Assembly: GCA_028554795.2 (NCBI GenBank)
Contig: CM068831.1
Span: 58,651,180 to 58,715,179 of the forward strand
From: Sinohyriopsis cumingii
Lineage: Eukaryota; Mollusca; Bivalvia; Unionida; Unionidae
DNA length: 64,000 bases
Direction of reading: 5' to 3'
Positions 24,442-35,822 of the stretch are shown here, piece after piece. Positions within the stretch are counted from its first letter, which is position 1; the number at the start of each line of letters is the position of its first letter. Below the pieces are notes generated by a model that saw only the letters and a program-made list of their open reading frames with translations, was not told where the DNA came from and made no database searches. A program made the translations under genes and the position numbers.

Positions 24442-25131
24442 CAAAGGAAGTCAATATGCATGGATTTTAGCCGATCTTTAGAGAGTATCAACGTTAGTAC
24501 TTAAACAAATTGCAGAGATGAGATGGTATCGTGCAGCTCACGTATATGTCACTTATACCTTGATTGTGTTTTCCTCCTTATGAATGAACCTTAGAGTGCA
24601 TACTCTGTCAGTGTACACTGACAATGGATCGTGTGCAAACATCGTCAGTACCCACATACAATGGACCATGGGCATACCTTTTCAATGTCCACCAAATGTG
24701 GAGTTTCTGAGTGTATCGATTTGGACTTTTGATATTTTATGATCTGACCTCAGTTAAGAGCATTCCGATGACAACATTTTACCGGTACTATATTTAGCCA
24801 GATAATTTCTGATTTACCCTTAATATATAATATGTATGTATGTGAATAAGACCCCTTTCTGTAGTCATTCGCCCCATGCGCCGTAACAACTTCTTCCTTG
24901 TAGTCAGAGAGCCAATTGTATAAGGTTATGCCTTTCAACACCCACATCATCCACTTAAAGCACTAAATGTTTATTTGATACTTATGTATGGGGAAAATTT
25001 ATATATACTTCCTACTTTATCTATTGCTGAAAATGGCGTCTAAAGTGCTACCGGAAATTGTTCAATGTCGATTAATACTACGGTTGCTATCGTACATGTC
25101 AGTTTTAAAGCATCCAAAACTTAGGTAGGGG

Positions 25132-25290
<159 letters not shown>

Positions 25291-26502
25291 GTATTAGGGC
25301 AATAGACATATCAGACTGTAGGGTTGATAAATAAGGTAATAGGCGTATAAAACATAACATATGAGACTTTCACGTACACGGGAATATCATGATCTGCACA
25401 CAAAAATGTCACCATATTTGTGATGTCCTTACACTCTTCGTCCATTTGTATGATGTGTAAACCTAATATATATTGTCGGAAATTAAATGATATAATTAGT
25501 TTGGTTTACTCGTCCATTATGAAGTCGAGTCCGGTTCACACGTTGATCCGTATACCAGTCTAATGCCCATTCAAGTTCAACGAGTTTTTCTCAGTCAAAA
25601 AATCACCACAGTAGTTAATGAAGCTCCCAAAAATAATGTTTTATCCTTGCCAAGCCTACCAGGAATTCGCTTATTTTCAGAGATGAAATAAGAGCCTCAT
25701 ACAGTGGTCATATGTTCTCTATGCAGACGATTCAAAAGATGGAACCAAGGTAACAGCTGATGCTATAACACCCCATAGCATTATCTCTAGCTAGTTTTCA
25801 ATTCAGTCTCCACCTTTGCAACATGTTACTGGCATATTTAAATCATGACACTGTATTAAAACCCCACAAAAAATCCTTTCATTATCTTTTAGTAATTGCT
25901 CTCCATACGGACGATCTTTACAAGACAGCCTACGAATATTTTAGTTAACCCTAACGTTGACACACAATCATACCTAGAACTCACGTACGTGTTTAAGTCA
26001 AATTAAAGAGTTAGAAATCATTGCCAATACTCTGTACAAAACAATTACAACAGAGTTTATAAACATGTGACTGGTATTATATGCTTTCATCCATGAAGAA
26101 AATGTCTTCCTGACCAATGGTCTACACTGCTTTAAAACATCGAAATTCAGTCCAAATTATCCGTCACCTACATATGTTCCAATCAAGTCTAATAAGTTCA
26201 TTTTCCTCGTGCAAAGAGAAAGATACCCTGATAGACTCTGAAAAAGTGCATAACAAGTCTCAAACATATGAACATATAAGACAAGAGACAGACAGTTGAG
26301 CGACTCTTTTTCTTCGAGGTTACAGATCAAATAAAGCTACAAAAAAATTTTATATCTTCTGGTCATTGTCCGAAATCTCAAATAAATTAACAAATCAACA
26401 AACCGTGGTGCGTCGGTATTGTCTGGCTAGAAAGAAACAAGAAATTCCAACTGGTCCTGTAATGTGTCACGCATATACATTGGCAATATTTATAAATTAA
26501 AG

Positions 26503-26640
26503 TCCATTAGAGTATTTTTTATTTTTTGATCCAAATGAGTATTTACGAATTGATGTCTAATGGATAGTTTATTAATTTATCATCTAAATAACTATTTACA
26601 AACTGATGTCCACTGGATCATTTATTAATTTATGATCTAA
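26503..26640. repeat. Local tandem amplification, two to three units of about 60 bp
   Basis: Units with TTTACGAATTGATGTC-type cores. The matching place in block B (about 19120-19210) has one unit, so the amplification happened after the duplication. Confidence 0.6.
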
Positions 26641-26935
26641 TATGTATATTTTCGCGACATATATAGTTTTTCAAATAACTCATCCGTCATGTAAAGATCT
26701 ATAATTTTTTAGATTCTGACGGAATAGTACATTGAAATGATTACGGGGGGGGGGGGATGCGTATTCCTTCATACAATAGCACATAATGTATCACAAAATG
26801 ATGGAAATCGAATTCCGTTAATTAATTTCCTAGTATGACAAGATAGCATCCGTATACAGTACCAAATAAAACAAAAACTCTATCGAGACAAATTTAAAGA
26901 TTTAATTGTATCTACCAAAATAAAATGACCTAAAT

Positions 26936-26963
26936 ATTAATAATAATAATAACAATAACATCA

Positions 26964-26994
<31 letters not shown>

Positions 26995-27000
26995 GTATTG
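26936..27000. repeat. (AAT)n and (ATT)n microsatellite
   Basis: Trinucleotide runs of AAT then ATT, imperfect. Confidence 0.85.
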
Positions 27001-27391
27001 TCATTATTATTACATTAATTTATTGCATCGTGATGTAGAATTATCTCTTTTGAAACGATGCAACAAATACTTTCTCAAAACATTCTACAATGTATGACCT
27101 TTTGTTCTTGATAACAGAATAGTTGAACAATCTTCCAGCGCACCATATGTTGTTATATAAGCATTTCCGTTATGTAAGAGAATGAGAATATATAAGAAAA
27201 TGTCATCCCAATTGATTCAATATAGGTCTCCAACTTTCATCAGTCACGGTGATGCCACTATTACGTTTTCCACTATATTTTTTAAGTAAAAAGAGTGTTA
27301 GAGTATGATTTTTCATTCGATATATCAGTTCAAACTAACAGCACAAACACAGTCAAAATATTGAGACGTTACCTATTCCATTATTTCCACA

Positions 27392-30300
27392 TCACTGTTG
27401 TGTTGTTTCCTCATTCACCGACTTGGGGCTCGTGCTCTCCCCAGTCATGTCATTTACACCATCAGCACCATCACCTGTAAAGATAAGTTAATTGAAGGTA
27501 AGATGGAGGAAAGGAAACATAATCTGGTACATCAGAACATGAAAATCTGATTCCTACCTATCGTCCCTAGATAGGCAGTCTAGTTGAAAATCACGCAGCA
27601 TGGTTTGCAATACTTGTTCATTCATAGCTTTATATTTGTAAGACTTTTCAATTTGGGTTTCAAAGAATGCATACTAATACGTAAAATGGGTTCTACTATT
27701 TAATAACGTTTGAAACATTAATGGGTGTTTGTGAATTGTCTAAAATACTTGTTCATTAATTCTGGAAAAAGTAATTTTATATGCTAAATGTTGTAAATCA
27801 TAAAACATTTTGTTCTTAATATACTTTTGAAGTTACAGTACCATAATATGATAATGCAAACTCGAAAGGGTTTTTAATACAGTATATATAGCTGTCATTT
27901 TTTCAAGCATGATATTAGGCTCATTCGAGGTCCATGTTTAAGCTTTGAAAACCAAATTTAACACTTCATTTTGATCCTCTAATGAAAACGGTCAGTGTCA
28001 AAATGTTGATTAACTTTGCAAACAACCTAGTTGTGCTCAATCATACATTTACATGATATAATTTTATCCCCCTTTATTGCTTCCAGTATTCGCAATTTTG
28101 TTCCTCACCAGATAATTAATTGAGGATTTTTTAATAATTATGAAATATCACATTTATGTAAAATTCCTCCTTCTGCCATCAGTCAGGTTGTCTTCCTGAA
28201 TAGTGTCAAAAATTAGTTGTTGTTTTTGTTGTTGTTGGGTTTAACGCCATTTTTCAGCACACGATAGGTTATATATACATGGCGGCCAGTATTAATGGTG
28301 GAGGAAGAACAAGGGAAAACACCGGAAAGAACCACCGACCCACGAGAACCTACTGGCAAGCTTTCTCACATACCCACATTAGCCGAATCCGAGACTCGAA
28401 CCCGTGCAAACAGAGGTGAGATGGCAGTGATCCGTAACGGAGAGCGCTTTAGACCACTCGGCAACTCGGGGCCCCCTCAAAAAATAGTACTAACAGTTAA
28501 ATGTTATAACTACTTTACATAATTAGTATATACTGTATAAGTGTGCTTTATTTATTCATACGCATTAACGTTGCGATATTATGAGAACCTCCGTATGTCC
28601 TCCACCCGTCCATTGGTCTGCCTGTCACAACAGGTGAAAATTCACGTCATCTGGTATCTTATCCATATGTTTCACTTTTCCGGGAGATTATATATTATAT
28701 TTTCAATTATTATTGTGACTAAAGTTAATGGCTGCAGTTATACCAGCAAGTCAACATCATGTTTGATTCCGGGAGAATTTCTATTATATTCTCCATTGTT
28801 ATTGTGACCAAAGTTAATGAACACATTTATACCAGCAAATCAACATCATATATGAAACGGGATTATAGGTTACTGCAGTTGTATGGGAAAATATTAACGA
28901 GTTTTTTGGATGGAAATACTGCATGACCTTGGGAGTGCAGTATATCCATCCAACAAAACGAGTTCATATTTTCCCATACAAATGCAGTAACTATTCATGA
29001 TATGCTCATTTTCTCATTCTACCTAAGGCTTAATTATATAAACAAAAATACACTACAAGAAACAAAGTAACCGAATTCATGCCGTATTCCAAACTAAATA
29101 CACAAGCGCAGATTCATCATTACACAACAACAACATTATTAATGCTCACATAACTCCGCCCAGATAAACTTAAATTTAGTCGCGCGCTAGACATAACTTT
29201 CTAAAAAAAATGGCATTTGGGTCTACTTAAAATTGAAATTTTGAGTCATATTGTGAATGAATGCGCATTGCATCAACTTTTCCATTTGATCTGGAATAAA
29301 TAAAGTGTGGTATTTTTGTCGTTTCTACGAAATTTCGTGATTATGGACTGGATTTATCTGTACCAATTCTACATGAAGTACGTCGGATTTCAGCGGAGAC
29401 GGAACAGCGTGTTGACATCTGCAAGTGTGTTTCTGTTCTGTCATGGAATGTTTGAAATTATGATGTGGGGAAAATATGAAGTCTTTCAATTGCAATTAAC
29501 AGAAAGACGCTATGGAATATAATATTTATTTCATTTTTAGTGCAGTAAAGAGGGTGTAATTGCACTTGGAATATAGTCGAAATTACAGAACAATATCGAA
29601 ATGTGTAATCAAGCTTGATAACCCATGACATGGCTCATGTAATTCGGATTTGCAGAACTAAGAAAGTACATTTTGAAGAAATTCAGGATGTGAAACTGTC
29701 AGTATATTTTTGCTACTCTTATTACCAGCCAAAGAAGACAGTTTATTCCTTGTCGCTTGCATGTTACTTGTAGGAACCCAGCAATTTTATGAAATATGGC
29801 GTCTATCGCCCGCCTAAATCCGAAGCATTGTATCAAAAAAGTTAACGCGGAATGTGGCAAAGCAGCTGCTATGTGGCAGTATACGAAACATCTACTTTGG
29901 TTCATTCAGAAAGAAATTTAATCAACCAAAACGTAAAGCGCCTACTACGTGCGTGTACATGATTTGCTTACAAAGTAATCATGCAGCCATCGCTGCACAT
30001 TTCTGATATCACTTTCTGTTGCCTGCTTCGTTGGAAGTTTTTCCTTCTGAGTATATAAATTCATCCACACTGTCAACGTTGGCATCTCTATTTTCAGATG
30101 GCTCAGACAGTTGGTTTACTTCATCCGCAGACAAATAAAATAATCAAAAGTGCTGGCGTCTGCGTCCGTTGTTTGTTTCCAAATAGAAAATAGTTCCTTT
30201 ATTCACGTGAGTTAAATATGAAGTGAGCGCCAGTGCAATATCGTAATATATTGCACGATTCTGACAATACAAATTTAACGGAGAAAAAAATTAGTATATA

Positions 30301-32403
30301 ATAATATGAATTGTTTCTGAGTAGCTCTCAAGTATTCGGTAGATGGGGGAGGTGGGAGATTATTATATATAATAAACCCATGGGGATTTGGAATGAAAGG
30401 CCACTGTGGTTGCTCTATTTGTTGTTCATTTAGTTATTTTATTGTTTTTCTGTCCTGCTTTTTGTTTTTAAACAGGTACGTGTCTTATTTATCACTCATA
30501 TAAAAACTTACTGGTAAAAATGAGTGGTGCTGTCTCAAATTCATCTACATCCAACATCTGATCACCTAAATAAATGAAAATTGTGGAATTAAAAGCCAAA
30601 ATAATTTCATAGCACTATATTTACGAGGGAAACTAACAAGGTATAGGATAGCGATTCTTTCATATACAAGGACTATTCCCAAATAATAATTTCATTATAG
30701 CATAGTGTCATTTAGTCATGGTATTTGTGAACATCATAAACGGATCTTCTTCCACAACTCCAGAATCAATATGCGGATTAATGAAATTTTCTTTTAAACA
30801 AAATATGCTCAGCACAAGGAAAAATGCATCGAATATGTCGGTCTTGCGGAAAGACATCAACAATCAATGATTCTTTACGCCATGAAAATTCTAAATTAAT
30901 TTTTCAATATTATAGTTGCTAATGCTTCTCGAGCCGCATTTAAGCCTTATATGTTAATGATGTTAAATACATAGCTAGGAATGTAGAACATCCTGTAAGT
31001 ACACTGGGGATTATGTTATTCTAACGTACGTGTGCAGATACATACATGCTGGAGAGAAAATAATAAATATATCTGAACATATCATATCATTCATTTAAAA
31101 TAGTATTAAGCATTGAAAACAGACATGTACGTATATAAGGGCTTACATCTAGGCATGGCTTGGGACATATTGTTAGATCAGTTAGCAATTCAGACTGTAA
31201 ATCTTCCTTTAGTTACGTTGGGAATACATGATATCAACTTACCATCAACATCAGCAGACTGGAATATATCGTACACCTCCTCCAGTGGCAGTTTCTCAGC
31301 TGATGCAAACTCCTCTGGAGATATCAACTTGTGTCCGTTCAGGTCGTAATGGCTGAAATCAGGCGACATTGGTACAGCTTGGTACTGAACATCTGATATC
31401 ACAAAGTCGGAGATCTAAAATGATGAAGAATGACCCTGAGAGACCGTGTTGCTAGTATTATGAATGTATTGTATTCATGTAATCTTTTTTGAAAGCATGA
31501 AGTGGTTGTGAAGTTTTAAAGAGATTGTTTATATATAAAACTCGATTCCTTACAGCATCTATCGAATCTGCCGGTTGTCACAGAGTAAATTAAGCAATTA
31601 AGTAAGCTCTATTCTATTAAGTAAGCTCTATTCTATGTTCTTACCTGACCTTTCATTAATATGTGTTCAATATGATTTACATAACCGATACAATTATAAT
31701 CGTTGATCGAAACGAACTGCGTTCGGCATACGTCTTTGTATCACATTTCAAGTTTTGGACAATGCGCTTGTTGTACAAATGATCGAAAAAAATAGATATC
31801 TTACCTATGAAACGTGTTTTGTTTCTCTGTCGCTTGAATTATTAATTCTAGCTGAGAATTCGAGATCTAGAGAGCACAGAAAGTGCTCAATAATTGAAAA
31901 CTGTCAATATATTTTAAAATTCTTGTAGAAACAATCAAATTAAGATTGCGCCTTACAGATCTTGAAAAGTCCTAAACTGCCTAAAAGGTTAAAAGAAAAT
32001 GCATGCCATACAAATTTCTTCTAATTTTAAAACTGCTACCCAGAGAGTTGTTATATACAGTTTGCAAGTTATCGAAAGACATTTCAATTTATAACTTAAT
32101 TTATACATAGAAGAACTTTTTTCTTACACTTCTCTTACAAATCCTCCTACATACAGCATGACACCCAATTCCGGTGACAGCAGGGTGTAGACCTACAGCT
32201 GAACCTACACCAGGGCACACCTTCGAACAGGTAAGTGGACATATCACTGGTTTAATTATTCTCCGAACCTCACGACCTACTCTCCTTACTGCATTGACCA
32301 CGCGGCTCTTGAAACGCCGGAATCGGAAGGCTTCAGAATCATTCAGTAATACAGCAGTCAGAACAACGAGAACCAAACACGTCCTGTGGTTCATTTTGAA
32401 CAT
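27392..32403 (-). CDS. Gene C: secreted six-cysteine, EF-hand-tailed antimicrobial-like precursor
   Basis: Coding exons on the minus strand are 32403-32128, 31414-31243, 30565-30512 and 27474-27392, all GT-AG, giving 194 residues. Signal peptide, cationic helix, six-cysteine pattern and dibasic site are as in gene B. In this copy the peptide is more basic (about +15; H44R and E51K against B) while the last exon is more acidic (three new acidic residues). The first EF-hand loop has histidine at loop position 5 (DLNGHKLISPEE), which should weaken calcium binding; the second loop is canonical. The last intron is about 3 kb against 0.9 kb in gene B because of inserted repeats. Nothing suggests it is a pseudogene. 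Confidence 0.85.
28217..28477 (-). repeat. tRNA-derived SINE with conserved central domain
   Basis: On the minus strand a tRNA-like head (GTTGCCGAGTGGTCTAAAGC as A-box region; GGGTTCGAGTCTC as B-box) is followed by a conserved central block (GGTCGGTGGTTCTTTCCGG) and a tail GGCGTTAAACCCAACAACAA. Flanking 10-bp direct repeats (28207-28216 and 28478-28487, one mismatch) look like its target duplication. This is the plan of the metazoan Meta-SINE type known from bivalves. It sits in intron 4 of gene C and is absent from gene B. Confidence 0.85.
28690..28855. repeat. Tandem duplication, two units of about 86 bp
   Basis: Two units sharing TCCGGGAGA, ATTATTGTGAC(T/C)AAAGTTAATG and TATACCAGCAA(G/A)TCAACATCAT. 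Confidence 0.8.
28869..28991. repeat. Long perfect-like hairpin, 55-bp arms
   Basis: The two arms start GTTACTGCA(G/T)TTGTATGGG and are inverted copies with about seven mismatches and one small length difference around a loop of about 12 bp (TGACCTTGGGAG). It could be a foldback element or a small-RNA precursor; no clear target duplication was seen. Confidence 0.7.
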
Positions 32404-32911
32404 GTCTACGCCTACAAATGAAATATATAGATGTCAAAAAATTATTCGGAATGCAAGTAATCATTAAATTATAATAGGCGAATACTCGAAAGACCTGGGA
32501 TCACAGTGAGATGTATATTTATTACATCTAATTATTTTTAACAAAAAGATTTTTCTGAATGATATACCTCTCCTAGACAAAATAAAATAAGGGCCATGAT
32601 GAGTCAGTGGCTATCATGTCTTACTCGCCACCAGAAGTATACAACTTCGAATCCTACCATCACATCAGCCAGGGTCAGCTACCGTGGTGTATACCTGGCT
32701 AAGACGCCTTGTTCCAATTGCCTTGGCACTAAATAACTTTCATGTCTTCCTGTGAAATAAAACTTCTAGTCCAGCCAAATGAAAGGAAACTAACTACATA
32801 GTGAGAACACAAATTAGTATTTGTATTCCTCTGTCGGAAATTGATAGAACATTTGTTTATGAAATGTTTCCTTATGTGCATGAACAAACTTATCTTGACT
32901 GAGTGATCGAT

Positions 32912-32981
32912 ACTTACAGCATCTGCAACAAATTTCAAGACGTATACTGCGATTTATTGGGACACATTTCTTTATATAGAT
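32912..32981 (-). promoter_or_regulatory. Gene C promoter and non-coding exon 1
   Basis: A minus-strand TCTATATAAA box (32971-32980) is followed by a short exon ending at 32918 with a GTAAGT donor; intron 1 ends at the AG before 32411. Confidence 0.7.
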
Positions 32982-33558
32982 TGGCCAATTCGTATATTCC
33001 AGAAAAATATTAACAGATGGCGCCCATGTCCACGAATACGTGACATGCAAAAATGAGATTGGGAAAATAAAGTACATCTGTAATCATGCAACTTAAGATA
33101 AAAGCGTTACATGATACAAACGTAAACTGTTTCACTTTTGCAAGACTACAACAATAGGTATTTAAATTGCATGATTCGTCTGTTAAAAAATCCATATAAT
33201 GATAACACCTTTGGATGTGGATTGATACATTGCAGAGACAAGTATTTTTACACTTTAAAGAAATTAAAATTGTTTACCTATTATTTAATTTCCTATCCCT
33301 GCCTTCAGACGTGAATTATGAGGCCTTGATAACCTTGCAGGCAGATTTGCCAACAGACGCTTCGCCCAAATTCAGATTATTGGTTAATTTCGGTATCCAA
33401 TCAAGGCTCGTGTCCTCCTCGACCCTATTTTATTTTTCCGTTGTTTTAAATCATAGATATGAGAACGATGCACGTTAACATATGTAATTCACAAGTTTTT
33501 ATTATGATATTCTTTCGAGAATTCTATCGCATACACTGGTGGATCTTGGAGGTGGACC

Positions 33559-33559
<1 letters not shown>

Positions 33560-33602
<43 letters not shown>

Positions 33603-33616
33603 ACACACACACACAA
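33560..33616. repeat. (AC)n microsatellite
   Basis: The counterpart of 23586-23633 in block B. Confidence 0.9.
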
Positions 33617-34264
33617 ACACCTAAACATGCGTGCGAAACAAACGGAACCTATCCTACAGTAAGTTTTCTTTACAGTTAGATGATTAAATTTTGCCTGTTA
33701 CATAGATTATCTGTCTACGTGTTTATCTTCCAACTCCCCCTACCCTAATAATTCTGGATCCGCCATTAGCATAGAAACAGGTAATACTTAACGTTTAAGT
33801 TCGGTCAATGACAAGTTGTATAAACAATGTATGAGACTATTTTAGATAAGCCAATTATTGTGACCCACCTGTTGTTGTTTGGGGTTAGTTTTAAGCATTC
33901 TTTACTGCACCTGCTTGTTAATTTTATAAATATAAAGTGATGGCATATTTTATTTGTTATTTGTTAATCCTGTTTGTGTGTGTCAGAGAAAGGTGATATG
34001 GAGAAAGCTGTTCATCCGAGAAGAGTTCGAGAGTGAGCACGAAAAAAAAACGGTGTAGATCAAATCGAAATTGAAGTCAGCAAGCACGGTTATCATATTT
34101 AAGTGTATATATTTCCTAAAAACAGGAACGAAAGCAGTTCCAGAGTTTAATACCGCCACTTGGCAATACCAATTAAATTGCCACTGTGGCGATATAAATT
34201 CTTCTCTCTCGTTCGTTTCTGTGTCTCTTTATGAGATATGTAATAAACAGAGGATATCTACTTT

Positions 34265-34385
34265 TTCTAGATGAAAGGAAACATTTCACTCGTTAAGTGG
34301 AAACCTTGTATTGACACGAGTTGTGAAGCCATTTGTGGAACACAAAATTTTTCTACTTCTCGAGTGAACTATTTCCTGATATCTA
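34265..34385. repeat. Imperfect hairpin upstream of gene C
   Basis: Homologous to 24255-24372. Inverted arms include GGAAACATTTCACTCG and its imperfect complement. Confidence 0.5.
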
Positions 34386-34617
34386 CTCAGAAAAGGCAGA
34401 TGTTTTTCTATTAATACGTTGCTTTTAGAACAAAAGACATCGATATCCAAGGTGTTTAGCTTCGGAAAATGAAATCGGTCATCAGAGAGTATCAACCTTC
34501 GTACACAACAAATTGCAGAGATGAGGTGGTAGCAAGGCGCCCAGATATATGACACATATACCTTACCTATGCATATATATAGTCACACTTTTACTGACGT
34601 GCCGTTAAACGCTTTAC

Positions 34618-34682
34618 ATGCGTACGTACGTACGTACATACATACATTCATACATACATACATACATATATACATACATATA
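34618..34682. repeat. (GTAC)n/(CATA)n microsatellite
   Basis: Mixed tetranucleotide run. Confidence 0.85.
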
Positions 34683-35443
34683 CTCCAGAAAACGTTTACT
34701 GTACTGTTTGCCATCCAGTCATCTTGGTATTACGGAGAATGATAGTACAGATAAAACAGCCAAAGCTGCTCTCCAGTCATCTGTTTCTGAATGGAAGATT
34801 CTTTATAGGGAATTTTATTTTCTCAAACAATATGTTTTACTTGACAATATATGCGGAGAGAAAACTCCATAAACAGGCTTCGCAACATAAAACCACTGGG
34901 GCATAATTTCATGTAGAACATATCACATAGATGAGGAGGTATTGTATTCTTCATTTATAGGGCACGCATACTAGAATCATGCATTACTCCTGAAGACTGG
35001 ATCTCTGCTGCAATGCGTACCGTACCTGTGTCAACTGTGGCACATTGTTGTCGAGTTATCGATTTCCAAACTGCGAGACACATTTTATAATGTCAGCTCA
35101 ATCAAACAGAATTGCAATGATGTTCCGCTCGAAAAGACACGTGACTATCTAAAAGAATACGGTTTACATAAAAGATCATAGCCATATATTTTAATGCTTT
35201 AACCTTTCAACCTTTTTGTTTTAAATACTTTTTTTACAAATTGATAGAAGTGTTTCTTTTTCTGAAAAATGTGTACATTTGTAACCTTTCTGTTGTAACA
35301 ATTAATATATAATCTTTACATGTAACTTCAAAAGACAGCATGTTTACGTTTATTAGGAAGGGTTTATGTTCATAAATTGTTTAACAATCTCCCCTCCATA
35401 ATTATCGAAAATATATTGCGAGGATTGTACTGATGTTCCGTTA

Positions 35444-35448
<5 letters not shown>

Positions 35449-35512
<64 letters not shown>
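35449..35512. repeat. (TC)n microsatellite
   Basis: About 32 TC units. Confidence 0.95.
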
Positions 35513-35515
<3 letters not shown>

Positions 35516-35619
35516 AATCTTCAGCAGTACATACTTGCACTTTATATGGTCGTGAACTGCTGTTAATTATTTTTTCAGATTTATATGCAGTTTGCTGTGT
35601 GCAAAATGATTGCCGCTGA

Positions 35620-35822
35620 ATGATTGAAGAATTTATTCCCGAATGTTCAAAACATCCCCCAAACGTTTTGATAAACGTTTCTGCAAACCAAAATGTGTAT
35701 GGGCATTATAGTTATAAGTTAAATTATTACAAGCACTTGAATTATATACTAAATATCACGAAACGGAGATTTTTTCATTCTTGTAAATGTCAAAATATGT
35801 GCATTCAAATAGAGTGTCCAAT
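35620..35822 (+). other. Possible host coding remnant split by the LINE
   Basis: An open frame of about 67 codons runs into the LINE target site and continues in the same frame after the LINE (39161 to the stop at about 39235), which suggests that the LINE entered a reading frame of about 93 codons. A polypyrimidine-AG acceptor lies near 35578, but the frame from it meets a stop before this start, so it may be a pseudogene. The product is cysteine-rich (CKCQNMC). No family recognised. Confidence 0.3.

Larger units (their letters stand above)
18640..24570. repeat. Segmental duplication, block B (contains gene B)
   Basis: Collinear with 26020-34580: downstream flank, all five exons, promoter, CA repeat and a hairpin near the right end occur in the same order. 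Exons are better conserved than introns. Block C is longer mainly because of an insertion in its last intron. Confidence 0.8.
26020..34580. repeat. Segmental duplication, block C (contains gene C)
   Basis: The counterpart of 18640-24570. The extra length is mainly 28200-30400, which holds a SINE, a duplicated segment, a long hairpin and unassigned sequence, plus a local 60-bp amplification at 26503-26640. Confidence 0.8.
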
